A stretch of 64,000 nucleotides of DNA from NCBI RefSeq assembly GCF_901000735.1, contig NC_081541.1:8053021-8117020 (forward strand), given 5' to 3'. The stretch is from Corylus avellana (lineage: Eukaryota > Streptophyta > Magnoliopsida > Fagales > Betulaceae). Positions 32,738 through 45,031 of the stretch are shown here, piece by piece. Each line of letters opens with the position of its first letter. Positions within the stretch are counted from its first letter, which is position 1. The translations under genes and the position numbers were made by a program. The notes beneath the pieces are model-generated. The model was not told where the DNA came from, did no database searches, and worked only from the letters and a program-made list of their open reading frames with translations.

Positions 32738-32881
32738 GGACCAGAGTTCTCCCAAACATAATGTGACTTTTAAAATTATTAATAAATCAAAATTCAATAA
32801 TGATCATCTTAAATTCAATTGTAATTTTAAAAGTCACATCACATTTGAAGAACTAAAACAAAAAAAACTCTAGTCCTTCTT
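32738..32881. mobile_element. MITE, TGTGACTTTTAAAAT family, copy B
   Basis: Ends GGACCAGAGTTCTCCC and CTCTAGTCC are roughly inverted. Inside, ATGTGACTTTTAAAATTATT is mirrored by AATTTTAAAAGTCACATC. No coding capacity. Confidence 0.65.
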
Positions 32882-32949
32882 ACTATTGACACCAATAATT
32901 TATCTTATATATATCATTACTCTTTATATACACTACATATGTATATATA

Positions 32950-33115
32950 TGTCAAGGAATGCTATATACTATCATTTTATCTTTTTTTTTTTTATCCTCA
33001 TAAAATTAATGTGACTTTTAAAATAATTATTAAATTTTGGATAGATCACCATTGAATTTTGATTAAATGGTAATTTTAAAAGTCACCAAATGCTAGTATA
33101 TACTATTACTCATAG
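32950..33115. mobile_element. MITE, TGTGACTTTTAAAAT family, copy C
   Basis: AATGTGACTTTTAAAATAAT at 33007 is mirrored by TAATTTTAAAAGTCACC near 33070. Outer ends GGAATGCTATATACTA and TAGTATATACTATTAC are partly inverted. It sits beside copy B, so the family is inserted twice within 400 bp. Confidence 0.65.
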
Positions 33116-33124
33116 TTTTAGTAT

Positions 33125-33690
33125 CCAAAAGGCAAAAATAATCCCCCAAGTAATGGGCGCCCATGCTCAGGGTTGACCTAATAAGGCCCATCTCTCAAGC
33201 AAGACTACAAGTCTACAAGCAAGCCAGTCCAATTAGACCCTAGACAACAGGCATACCAATCCCAGTAAAACAATGTCTACATAAGGTCATAACCTGGCCA
33301 CGTGTACCCGAACGCCCTGATATGTATTCTCAGATCATGAGGGAGCAATTGCCTAACGGAGTAGCGCATAGGAAATCAAATCGATTATCACTGGATCCTC
33401 TCCTCTGAAACAACAATCACGCGAGAAACACTCTATAAAAGGAAGGGAACGGTTCATTCACAAGGTACACATCATTCTCTACCTAATCAGCTTTTTGAAA
33501 TATATATCATCCTCTCTCTCAATAAGCAAATCCCAACTTAAACATCAGAGTGTTCTCCTCTTGGCACACCCGACAAGGTCACCTTGCTTGTCTTCCTCCC
33601 CATCCCAAGTTTTGTCAGTCTAAATTACGGTGTCCAATCAACTGATTCCTCGACTTCCAATCTCAAAGTGTCCTGGTTCTAAGTGGCTGT
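33125..33690 (+). mobile_element. Possible solo LTR
   Basis: LTR-like composition: a TATA box (CTCTATAAAAGGAAGG near 33431), then a pyrimidine-rich segment and AACATCAGAGTGTTCTCCTC, as in R/U5 of plant gypsy LTRs. No pol sequence flanks it. Borders and terminal repeats could not be fixed, so this is tentative. Confidence 0.4.
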
Positions 33691-33751
33691 ATCATTGAAT
33701 GGTGTCATGGCCCAATGGGTATCTTAATACTCCAGAGCTTCAATTAGTTCT

Positions 33752-34415
33752 TAGAGCATCTTCAGTAGCTTAGCTAAAAGACTAATATTAGCTATATTTA
33801 GCTATTATTGTTCATTTTTTAGCTCCAACAAAGTAGCTTACCATTAGCTAGAATAGTTACATTGCTACAGTGAACAGCAATTTGAAGTTATTCACTGTAG
33901 CACACTAGATGAATAAAATATTGTTTATTTTTATTTTGTTTATTGTTTCTTTATTTCACATCTTTTCACCCAACATCTTTTATTTCTTTTAAACACATCT
34001 TCACATCTGCTACGTCTCTCTCTCAAACACAAAATTTCTTCACACAAAATTTATCTCTCTCGCTCGCAAAATTTCTTCACATAGTTGGATGAAAAAATTT
34101 AATGCAAAAAAAAAATTATTGCATAGAAACGCATGAATGAAAACAAATCAATTGTAGTTGGATGAAAAAATTTATTTATGTTATTAATTTTAAGAATTAG
34201 TACCTGCATGTGAGATGAATGTTCCTCATATGTGTTTATTTTTGTTTTTATGAATGATTTATATATATGTGTGTTTGTTTTTCCCTTTAATTAAGTGTTG
34301 ACAATAATATAATAAAACAAGATCGAATGAGAAATAATATTTTAAAGCAAGTAGAGAATGAAATAGATAATCTATTAGAGTGTGTAGTAAAAAACTATAA
34401 GTAAAGAATTGTACT
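33752..34415. mobile_element. MITE with GAGCATCTTCAGTAGC-type ends
   Basis: The left end TTAGAGCATCTTCAGTAGCT is a common plant MITE terminus, and the right side (TAATACTGCTAGAGATT, about 34397-34413) is a diverged inverse of it. It contains an internal hairpin GCTACAGTGAACAGC ... TTCACTGTAGC (33861-33902). No coding capacity. Confidence 0.5.
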
Positions 34416-34852
34416 TTTTCACTAGGTAAAATACCTAATACTGCTAGAGATTGAAACCCACTTCAAAAACCTAATAGTCAGAGAATATTTTAGCCCGTAG
34501 AATGTAATTCACCCTTCAGATTCCTGGCTTGTCCTCATCTGCTTCTGCTTCTGATTCAACCAACCATTTATTTAATTTCGTAGATTAGTTTATATTTCAC
34601 CATTCAAAGCACGTGAAACGGCTTCATTAATGAAGCAAGTAATTAACACTTGCATGGACCACTCAAAGTATCATAGTTCAAGAGGGGTGCCAAGGGGAGC
34701 AGGCCAGGCAGGTCCCCTAAAATTTAATTTGATAACTAGTTGTATTTTGTATGTATCCCTATTTAATTAAATTAGTATTGCTCCCCCAAATATTTCAGCA
34801 GTTACTTTTTATATATCCTTAATTAGTTAAAAAAAAAATAAAAAAATAAAAA

Positions 34853-34872
34853 AGAAGAAGAAGAAGAAGAAA
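34853..34872. repeat. (AAG)n microsatellite
   Basis: About six AAG units in an A-rich tract. The surrounding 34420-34970 holds no recognisable gene; a transposon-like GGGGTGCCAAGGGGAG word lies near 34685. Confidence 0.8.
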
Positions 34873-34980
34873 GGCATTGGACCCCTTATATATATTTGCA
34901 AGTTATCTGATCTTGTAAATTGAGTATAAGAAATTGATATAAGAATTTCAGTGAGACATAATGATAAATTATTTAATTTT

Positions 34981-35441
34981 GGGAAAAATACATTTTACCC
35001 CTTAAACTATCCACTCATTTGCACTTTGACCTCCAATGTTTAAAAAGTGACACTTGACCCCTCCCCAAACTTTCAAATTGTTGCAATTTGACCATTCTGA
35101 CTTTTTTTTTTCCCAAAATGCCCCTCATCCCAAGTTAAAAAATAATAATAATAATTTAAAATTAAAAAATTAAAAAAAAATTAAGGGGTGGCCGGCCACC
35201 CCAGTTGGGCCTAGGGGTGGCTTCGGCCACCCCCGACCGGACACCCCTTAATTTTTAATTTTTTAATTTTTTAATTTTTTTTAAACTTGGGATGTGGGCA
35301 TTTTGAAAAAAAAAAAAGAAAGTCAAAATGGTGGAATTGTAACAATTTGGAAGTTTGGGGGGTCAAGTGTCACTTTTTAAACATTGGAGGTTAAAGTGTA
35401 AATTGGTAAATAGTTCAATGGGGGAAAAATGTATTTTTTCC
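34981..35441. mobile_element. Large foldback MITE (~460 bp)
   Basis: The two arms are near-complete inverted copies. GGGAAAAATACATTTTACCC (34981) mirrors the end at 35441, and CCAATGTTTAAAAAGTGACA mirrors GTCACTTTTTAAACATTGG. The arms meet at a GC-rich centre (35185-35245, GGGGTGGCCGGCCACCCC). It would form one long hairpin. No coding capacity. Confidence 0.92.
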
Positions 35442-35990
35442 TTTATTTTTTCTGGCCTGAACAAGAGAATGTACATATAGTATACGTACATTAATTTAAA
35501 TAAAAAGTTTGATTTCTTTTTAATTATTCTAAAAAAATCAAAATCTCTCTCTTTCTCTCTCTCGATCTCTCTCTCCAACACAAAGAAAAAGAAAGAAAGA
35601 AGGGCATCACTAATCTATTACTATCTTCATTTTAATAAGACCCCTATTTTCCCCCATTTTCCACTAGATAATACAAGGTGACCATTAAGTAATTTGGACC
35701 ACGCACGTCATTTTGGAGACAATAAAGTTAATTTAGATTTTAGGAATTTCTTGCTCCACGTACAGTAGTGTCATATCATATAAACCCTTCTTAATTAATA
35801 GGGACGCGAAGGGGTCGTTTATAAAATTGAATGGCTTTTCTTAACCAAGAAAATGCATGTAAGCAACAATGGTTGAATTTTTTTAATTAGCTCAACAGTA
35901 GAGTTCCACCAACACAAAGTTTTTCAGTCACCCTTCTCCCTTAAAGCTTTCTTGGCCTAAATCTTACCGTTTTTATGAAAACACATCGCA
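35442..35990. promoter_or_regulatory. Upstream region of CRK copy 5
   Basis: About 550 bp between the foldback element and the start codon. It contains a CT-rich run near 35540-35575 and no ORF of note. It does not show the upstream block shared by copies 1, 3 and 4, so copy 5 probably diverged earlier or has a replaced promoter. Any regulatory role is inferred from position. Confidence 0.4.
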
Positions 35991-38900
35991 ATGGTTTCTT
36001 CAAGAGCACTCCAACTTCTGTCTGCAATTTGCTTGCTGAATATTGCTCAAGCCATTGCCTCGTCAGTCCTCCTACACCATTTATGTGTAGATAAGGGAGA
36101 TACCTACAGCAGTGACGTCAACAGTACCTACAAGGCAAACCTCAATAACCTTCTCTCCTCTCTCTCCAACGCTGAAAATGCCTACAATTTCTACAATTCC
36201 TCTTATGGGGATAACCCCGACAAAGTATATGCAATTTCACTTTGTAGAGGAGATGTCAAGCCAGATGTTTGCCGTAGCTGTCTCAATGACTCCACAGTTC
36301 TTCTTACACGGCTTTGTCCCGACAAGAAGGAAGCAATAGCATGGTACGATGATTGCATGTTACGCTACTCAAACCACGACATATTTGGCGCCATGGAAAG
36401 TGGTCCTGTGTTCCATTTGAAGGGCGAAAACGTATCAGCCGATGCGGGTTGATTCAACCAGGATCTTAAGACCTTGTTGGATAGCCTCAGAGGTCGAGTG
36501 GCAGCAGGCGGCTCTCTCCGGAAGTTTGCGGTCGGAAACACAGCGGTGGTGCGGAACTTCCAAACGATATATTCACTTGTGCAGTGCACGCCCGATTTGT
36601 CTGAGCAAGATTGCAGCACTTGCTTGCGTGGGGCTATTGGAAATATTGCTTATTGTTGTGAAGGGAGGCTTGGTGGGATAGTTTATGGACCCAGCTGCAA
36701 TCTTAGGTTTGATGTCTACCGCTTCTATGACTCCTCAGCTGATGAGCCACCACCGTTGCCACCAACAGCACAACCAGCATCTGCTCCGCCATCGACCAAT
36801 ACCAAAGGTATCTGAGTCCGTATAATTAAAAAGTAAAGCTATTTAATAAGCTGTTATATGATTACTATATAACTCAGATAACGTGACAATTAAAATCAAC
36901 AATTAAATAAAGTTATAATCAGTTTTATAACTTTACTTGCATAATTCGTTAAGTTCAAAATGTTTTAAGGTGAATAAATTACTGGGTTTTGCAGGAAAGA
37001 AGAGTAACAAATCTCGAACATCCATCATTATAGTTCTGGTTCTGGTGGTACTAATCATCTCCATTTGCATCTATTTGAGACTGAGGAAGCCAAGGGAGAA
37101 ACTAGAAAGTAAGAAAAGAAATTCGTTTATTGTACTAGTTGTTACCAAAAAGTTAGAACTTGAATTGTTGCTTATTGCAAAGGAAGTAACAAAATTAGAA
37201 AATATTTGCCATAGTGATATGGATGTGCTTCCTCAAGTACTAGGGTCTAGGTGATACTTCTAGGAATAAGATTTCACCGATATCATGAGGGTAATTTGTT
37301 TGTGGTTGATGTGGTAGTATATATCATGTGAACTGCTATGTTAATTTGTAAGGAATTTTGTAGAAAAAGTTGTAATTCTCCAAGCTAATTAGCATGTATT
37401 CTATATTGTGTTGATCCTCTTTTAATAATTAATACACTTATAATTTGGACAACCTTTGACTTCTTCCTAGACAAAGCTGTGGATGAGGATGAGATTAGAG
37501 GTGCAGAATCCTTGCAATTTGACTTTGACACCATTATAGCTGCAACCGAAAACTTTTCTGATGCAAATAAGCTTGGACAAGGTGAATTTGGTGTTGTTTA
37601 CAAGGTAATGTCCGTGACATTCTATTTTTTTTTTTTTAAGTATATCAAGTATCCCAAAAACATGTTAAATACAAAACTTAGAATTGCCCAAGGCTTAAAT
37701 AAGTTTTATTCTAATACATATATTTTCAGGGAATACTTTCTAATGGAGAAGTTATAGCTGTGAAAAGATTGTCGAGAGATTCTAGACAAGGAGATCTAAA
37801 ATTTAAGAATGAAGTCCTCTTAATAGCCAAGCTTCAACACCGGAATTTAGTGAGGCTCCTAGGCTTCTGCTTGGAAGGAAACGAAAGACTTTTAATTTAT
37901 GAGTATGTGACAAATACAAGCCTTGATCACTTCATTTTTGGTAGGTTTGCCCTTTTACTTTTGTTTAGTTTTATGTTTGTCAGCAAATTTAGTGTCCAAA
38001 CTTGTTGTGTTGTAAGTCTAGGTTTAAGGTCTAAGTTGGCTCTTAAATTGAAGTCCAAAACTTGGTTAAAAGTGAAGATCATAAGAGGCCGTTTGCAACC
38101 TCGATTAAATGGCATTCGAATGAGGCAATTTTACAAGGTTTAGAAAATTCAAGGCATGCGCAGAATGCCTTTATCGCAAGCCCATTCGAAAGGCGTTTGA
38201 ATGAGATCATCATGGCACTTTAAGAATCGAGTTCCAAGTTTGAACAATGCTGAATTTACAATGTCTCAAAAACGGTCATTGAATGCTTCAATCACACTCA
38301 TGTAGGAAGTAGGTTCGAATACAATGATGTTAAGTCAAATCCTAGGCATTTGATCACAATGATGTTCGAACCGTTTTGAACACTGCATGCGATAAGTTGT
38401 TCGAATGTGACTTACTCCCATTCGAATGCAATAGCCTCATGATCTACGACTTTCACAAGACCTAGAGCCTATTTTTCATTGCTCTTGAAGAAGTTCCTAA
38501 ACATCTTTAGGTCTTATACAATTTTTTTTCTTGTCTTTGATTTTCATCAATCAAAACACAGAAAAACCTTCAATCACTAGAGTTTTAGGTTGTAGCAAAC
38601 AATGTTAATTTGTTCGTAAATGTGATTCCTGTAGAAGAAGGCTATAATTTATGGAACTACTGTGGTGGGATGTGAGTGGATCGTTTGTCGTGTTTACAAA
38701 TTGAGTCTTGGGAATTATAAATGTTTTGCAAGTAAAATCATTCGGTAACATAAATCTTATATAGTGGATGCATTTGGAGTTGACTAGCCCGCATAGTGGT
38801 TTTACTTTTGAAAGGTTCTTCAAATGTTTCCACTTCGTTACAAAATATGTGTGTAAATTTTCTTTTATGCTTGTTTTGATTTTGGTTTTGACATCTATGG

Positions 38901-40270
38901 TATTTGACTTTAAAGTTAAATCAGTTTTGTCAATGTGATTAATAATAACTTGGGGTCTAAATTAAAAAAATTTAAGTTTAATTTTCATGTTGCTTCCATA
39001 GTTATTAATTTTAAGGTTCCATGTTGTTAAAAGGATAGATCTTCGACATTTTTTATTTCAATATGATCACAAATTTGGTTGAATGCATAGATCCAATCAA
39101 ACGCGTACTTTTGGATTGAGAGAGGCGCTACAAAATCATAAAAGGCATTGCTCAAGGGCTTCTTTACCTTTATGAAGATTCTCAACTCCGTATTATTCAT
39201 CGTGATCTTAGAGCTAATAACATCTTGCTAGATGCAGAAATGAACTCCAAAATTTCAAATTTTGGCATGACAAGATTGTTTACACTTGATCAAACTCAAG
39301 GCAATGCAAGTAGAATTATGGGGACCTAGTAAGTATCCTTGTAGCTAGAGCTAAATTTTATTTATTTTGTACCATAAAAACAATAATAGAATCCTAACAA
39401 TTGTTCTTTAATATGATTGTGAATATGTAGTGGATATATGGCTCAGAATATGCAATGCATGGGAAACTCTCAATTAAGTCCGATGTCTTTAGTTTTGGTG
39501 TGTTAATCCTAGAGATGGTGACTAGGCAAAAAAAATAGTCGCTGCCGGACTGGAAAAAATAAAGAGGACCATCTAACCTATGTAAGTACGTGTTAGAGTG
39601 TGTTTAATACTGTGATTTCGCATATCAAAGTTACAATTTGAAACCAAATTATAAATGTATCGTTTAAGAATGCGTTTTTAAAAAATTGTGATTTGAAAGG
39701 GTAGAAAAATTTGCATTTTCAAATCAAGGCAATGGGGTGTATTTTTTAAAATGCATTATTTTAAATGCTAAACTATGATTTTACTAAATACTTAACTATA
39801 TTTTTAAAAATTGCATTTTAAATTCACTATTCTTAAATCGCAAATTTTAAAATCGCAAATCCAAACAAACGCTTGCATTAACTAGTATAGTGTTCTCCAT
39901 AATATTGTGTGTGCCCATTTAAACTATCTTGTAGACGTTAAAAAACTGGAGGGAAGGGACAACTTCAAATCTCGTTGATCCCACATTGAAGACCGGTCCG
40001 AAAACTGAAATAATGAGATGCTTCCACATAGGATTATTGTGTGTTCAAGAAAGTGAAGTTGACAGACCAACCATGGCTTCAGTCATTCGTATGCTTAATA
40101 GCTACTCCACCACCCTGCCGGTACCCTCACCACCGGCAATTTTCATGAACAACAGCATTGAATCAGACGTGTCCTTCCAATGGGAGCATTATTTTGGGAT
40201 AGCAGAGGCAGATTCAGGTCAATTATCCCAAAACTCAGCAAGCTTCAAGTACTGGCGGACTAATGTTTGA
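35991..40270 (+). pseudogene. Cysteine-rich receptor-like kinase, copy 5, few lesions
   Basis: Exons: 35991-36807 (signal peptide, DUF26 CRGDVKPDVCRSC, DUF26 CTPDLSEQDCSTC, Pro hinge), 36995-37108 (membrane helix), 37471-37604 (Gly loop [10 protein letters not shown]), 37730-37940 (AVKRLS lysine), 39091-39329 (catalytic loop), about 39430-39540 and 39937-40270. Phases agree through exon 4. Lesions: TGA at 36450-36452 (CGA to TGA) between the two DUF26 domains; TGA at 39117-39119; NFG for DFG (HRD is kept); a TAG ending exon 5 at GT*; a lost base in the APE region (exon 6) and TAG after VTRQKK. Intron 4 is ~1.15 kb against ~100 bp in copy 1 and carries an unidentified insertion. From the start codon to the first TGA the frame could still encode a 153-residue secreted single-DUF26 protein. 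Confidence 0.9.
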
Positions 40271-40514
40271 TGATTTTGAGATGTAATACTATTATTGTTC
40301 GTAGTTCTTTTTCTTTAAGCTTTTTAATTAATTAAACACGGTATGTTTGAGTTACCACTAATGATATATTATATTAGTGAGCCAAGAAAGTTATCTCAAT
40401 CAGATCGACTCGTTAATCGGATCCATCCATAGCGTTTAGGCATTTAGTAATTAATTAATTTAATTTAAAATAACAAATATGGAATAAATAAATCAATATT
40501 GCATAGTTAAACAA

Positions 40515-40670
40515 AGAGAAATGCTAGGTTGCCAAAAAAAAAAATCAAAATTAGTTTTCAAATGATGTGTTATCATCTCATGTGATATATTATTTTAGTA
40601 AATAGAGGCATAGGGTGATAAGATTAATACATTATTTGGGAACGATTTTAGCATTTCTTTAAAACGATGA
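40515..40670. mobile_element. Short MITE with AGAGAAATGCTA ends
   Basis: AGAGAAATGCTA (40515) mirrors TAGCATTTCT (to 40670). The termini resemble those of MITE C at 18153. The remaining sequence from 40271 to 41470 shows no gene. Confidence 0.6.
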
Positions 40671-41474
40671 TCAAAAGGCGGTTGTTGCTATTTCTACAAG
40701 TGTAATAAGCAAATAGTCTCTAAAAATAGTTCGTATGCGAGCAAGATTAATATGGAAATTCTTATAAAAAAATAAGAGTAATGCTATAAAAGCTCACACT
40801 TCTTACTCTCTTAAGAGGTTTTTCAAACTACCATTGGATTTGGGATGGAAGTTTATTAGAAATTGTAAATTCTTTTATTGTTAGGAATGAAATTATATAA
40901 TCCATATGAAATGCTTAAACTTTTTGAGGCGTGTGCATTGTGAGTCGCTTGCAATTAGTGAGTCGGTGTCCAACAAATCTATTAGCCTTGCAACTCATTT
41001 GATCGTTAAAGCAAAGGCTAAAATATTTTAAGTCAAAAACACAAAGAAAGGATAACCGATTTGCTAAATAAGAATTCCAGTATTCTCATAATTAGTCTCT
41101 ATTTTCTTTGGATTGGTAGAGTTTTCTCTTCTCTATATATGAATTACCTTTCTCCTTCAATATTGAGTTTTTCCTTACCTGATCGTTGTCAGAATAATCA
41201 TAGTTACCATGCTTCCTATGAGACTGTCTAAAAGTCTAAAACAACTTATGGAGGTAGGTTAGTCACCTAGAAGAGCTAATGATCAGAGTGTTTGATCACC
41301 CACATTAAGAGCTAAAGGGTGGTGGTCGATTATCCCAACGCAACTTGGGTATGGGTATGCTAAGGATGTATGGAAGTTTCAATGTATCATGTTAGGGCCC
41401 TATGGGCATAGCAACATATTTGATATTACCAACATGAAAACATTAATAAAAGGTCAAATTTATATACCACCAAG

Positions 41475-41777
41475 GGTGTAGTCTAGTGGCATCTGGATTC
41501 TGGGTTGTATTAGTGGCGACTAGATCTCAAGGTCGAATTTCACAATAGAAAGTGTTTGGGGTTATTGCCTTGTCTATTTCTTGGGTGTTGTTGCTAGAAT
41601 ACTCTTTGAGGGATTGGTATTAAGTTATGACTCGATTGATTTTGAGGGAGTACTTACTGTTTTCACTGTTTAAACCCTTTATGAGTGATGCCCAACAAAC
41701 ATGTGCTACTATGATCACGCTCAGATAGAGTAGTCACTCTGATTGTCCCCTTCTGCCTTTTTTAATAAAAAAAAAAA
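41475..41777 (+). mobile_element. Possible tRNA-derived SINE
   Basis: GTAGTCTAGTGGCATCTGG resembles a Pol III A box and GGTCGAATTTC, ~45 bp later, a B box. The segment ends in an A-rich tail (AATAAAAAAAAAAA) and is flanked by near-duplicates GTCAAATTTAT (41453) and GTCAACTTTAT (about 41779). Family not identified. Confidence 0.4.
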
Positions 41778-42059
41778 TGTCAACTTTATTTGTTGCTATG
41801 GATGCAACTTATGATATATGCATAGCAACAGCGCGAATTTTTATTCTTTCATAATAGAAATGTTATGTAATTCATTCCACATAGGTTAATGGTGTGTATT
41901 TAATTATTTTTTTAAATAACTAAAATAAAAATTCACTGAAAACACGTCAGATTAACCAATACAAAATAAATATAAAAATCTAGTTCCGGATCTTCCTCCC
42001 ATTTACTCAAAAAAAAAAAAATAATAATAATAATAATAATAATAAGTGCCATTTTTGAA

Positions 42060-42200
42060 CTAAAGACGTGGCACGATCATAGCGGTTCAGGTTACTTTCT
42101 TTGGTCGATTACATCTCTCTCTCTCGCTTGCTCACTCGTTTTAACCCATTTGGTAACGCGTAATTGCAGAGAGTCTTCTCCGAGCGGCCTACACTCAACT
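42060..42200 (+). promoter_or_regulatory. Likely promoter and 5' untranslated exon of the UBX gene
   Basis: The UBX coding start (45032) lies directly after an AG acceptor, so an upstream non-coding exon is expected. Here a CT-rich stretch (CATCTCTCTCTCTCGCTTGC) and a less AT-rich segment end at CTCTCAAG/GTACAAAG, a plausible donor. Position and composition only; transcripts would decide. Confidence 0.35.
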
Positions 42201-43639
42201 CTCAAGGTACAAAGTGCTTTATTCGTTTTCTTTTTACCTATTCAATGTTTGGCTCTTGAGAAAGCTAAGGAAAGAAAAAGAGAATGGAAACGAAACTTCG
42301 AAGCGAGTATTGAAAAGCCTACTTCAATTCAGCCTAATATATACATATATGGCTCGGAAGTTTTAAATTGGAGTTTTTTTCCTTCTCCTGTATTTTCTCT
42401 GCGGCCAAACACAGTTTGGGGTTTATACTTTATAGTTTAGGGGTTATTGTTTCCAATACTTCCGTTTGTATAGGTACGTCTTGTCGTTTTCTATTTTTCG
42501 TTATTTCTAATTTTTCTTTGCCATTAGTTGCAAGTTGATTATATGTGATTTAAAATTGGATTTGCATAGAGACGCATATTTTTTTTGGAATCTTTGGATT
42601 AAATTCGATTCATTGGTGAGAGTTGCATTATCCTCCCCAATTGGTGGGCAATATTTTTTAATTAAGTCACTGAAAGTTTTGGAAAAATGATGGAAAATCC
42701 GGCGGAAGTTGAAGGAAAATTAAACTTTTGCCCTGGCTGAAAAATGAGTACGAATCATAGACAAGAAAGGAAAAATGATCATGTACTTTGAATTTTATGA
42801 TATGAGGGGTTATATGTGCTTTACTTTAGGCACCTATATATATTGAGTTGAAGTTTGTGATGGTTGAATTTTTACGAATCTGAAATATCTTTTGTGCTCC
42901 ATTCAAGGCCCGTATTGTAGCAGCATCGCTTGTCTGTTTTAATAATTTTATTTTCCTTCCATCTTTACGTAAAAGTTAGTTACGCACAACCTTGCAAGCA
43001 TTGGTTAATTTTATTTTCCAATTTGTTACCAAAAGTTGTAATGTTTTTAATTTAAGCACTTAATTTATTTAGTGCATTTACTTATCAAAAGTTTATTTAG
43101 TGCATTCAATAATGCATGATAGTTGGACACTTAGTTGATACAAATTTCAAAATCCATTCAATCACCTACAATTTGTTGTGAATGCTAAATGCTGAACATG
43201 CACATAGAGTTTTAATCATTTTATTAAATCTTTTAGGTGAGACTCTTCCTCAGAAGTAAATTGTGTTCCTTTTGTCACATATGCAATGAGCAATACTATA
43301 GTAAATGTCGCTTACACTATCAATGTTATTGCTACTACCACTACCTTAAATGATGTCAATGTTGACTCCACGGCCAGAATGATAATGACTCAATGTCACC
43401 ACCATGATAGACAGTTATACTAATCCTATTGTTGTCGCCAACAGCACTGCTGCTATTGCTCCCATGAAATTGTTGCTGCTTGCAGTTCCACTAATACCAT
43501 GATTGGTACCAACTCATGTTGTCATAACTTTTAAGACAGTCACATCACTATCATCAATAATCCCTGAATTATTCATAAACAACACCCCTACAGTCACTAA
43601 AGTTGGAACTAGCTGCTACCGATGCCATCAATCAAAAAA
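42201..43639. other. Presumed 5' intron of the UBX gene, no gene seen
   Basis: AT-rich, without coding signal. 43270-43620 is unusually rich in ACT/ACC triplets (CCACTACC, CACCACCATGA) and could be an old coding or repeat remnant that I cannot assign. Confidence 0.45.
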
Positions 43640-44160
43640 ATAAGAAATGAAAGATGGATTTTCATATTTTCAGACATATCAGTATCACCCTGGTAGGGAG
43701 TGTTTATAATATCTTGGCGAAAGTTCTTGCTAATAGATTGAAGCAAGTGTTGGGAGTGCTTATTTCAAACAGCCAGAATGCATTTATTGAGGGGAGACAA
43801 ATTGTAGACTCAGTACTTATAGCCAACGATGCTTGGACAGCAGGATGAGATCGGGTATTCCTGGTTTTTTGTGCAAACTAGACTTGAAGAAGGCTTATGA
43901 CCACGTCATCTGGGACTTCCTCTCTTATCTATTGAGGCGTAGTGGGTTTGGCTCTAAATGAAGGAGGTGGATTTCTACATGTATTTCAACGGCCTGCTTT
44001 TCTATCCTGATCAACAGTGGCCCATATGGCTTCTTCGGAAGTACTCGGGGCCTTCGCCAAAAGGACCCTCTCTCACCCCTTCTCTTTGTGATAGTCATGG
44101 ATGCTCTTAGTAGGATGCTATCTAGAGTGATGGTTGGGGTTTTGTTATTAGGTTTGTTTG
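43640..44160 (+). mobile_element. LINE reverse-transcriptase fragment (palm part before FADD)
   Basis: Plus strand, broken by frameshifts: [49 protein letters not shown], then [18 protein letters not shown]. It stops just before the FADD box. Homologous to the LINE at 1-2213. It lies in the presumed 5' intron of the UBX gene. Confidence 0.88.
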
Positions 44161-45031
44161 CCAAGCTAGAGCTGGCTCGCAAGTTTGACAAGCACCTTCC
44201 AAGTTGCGCTCAAGCTGGAAATTTGAGGGTTAGTTCGAGCTTGAGCTCTGCACAATTTCATTCCAAGTGAGCCTGAACAGTGCAAAGCTTGGGTCGGCTT
44301 TATTTGTTTGTACCCATACCTAATTCTATAACTAACATGCAAGTTATATACTAAATGGGAGCACAAAATTAAATTTATGTGTTCAGCCATGTCAGAAACC
44401 AAAAAGAAAAAAAGAACAGTAAATATTTCTTTTGGTTGATTTATATGGGTGGACATTTGAGCCACTTTAACTTAAAGCTAGGTTCAATCTTGTTTGGGAT
44501 ATGCCTTACAGAGGACATTTCAGTGGTTCAGTACTAATCTTACTAAGTTGGAAAATATAGATGTTCTTGATTGAGCATGGTGGAAAATGAGCATGTTTGA
44601 ATTTGTCGTGGTGTCTCTATCTAGTGAGCTGTTTTGTTAATTTTTACTGTGGTTCATTGACTTGATGGTTCCCTTTTAGATGAGTTGGGTAGCTGTCAAT
44701 GTTTCTCTTCCTAGGTTAGTTACAAGTCTCCTTTGTCCTATAACCTTTTCTCTAGTCTGTAGTCATAAGCATTGAGTTTCCCAACCTATAGCTTTGCGTC
44801 TCTCTCTCTCTTCAAATGTTGCATTTGATACAGGTTTGGTTTCTTTTCTCATTTTACAACTACCTAACGATTTTAATGTTAAATAACTTTGGGAATTTAG
44901 CATTGATTTAAACTCCATCCTTGTAATGTGCCCTTTGAACTGGTTGCTACTTCTATCTGTGCGTTATGTGAAGCTAGCAAGAGCCTATGGACATTTTTGG
45001 TATCTTTAATATTTTTCCTTTATGCGAACAG
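44161..45031. other. Presumed UBX 5' intron, no gene seen
   Basis: No coding region or clear transposon. The sequence leads into a polypyrimidine tract and AACAG acceptor directly before the ATG at 45032. Confidence 0.5.

Noticed and set aside
41475..41560. Functional tRNA gene
   Set aside because: Only box-like words remain; no cloverleaf can be drawn and an A-rich tail follows, so a SINE is more likely.
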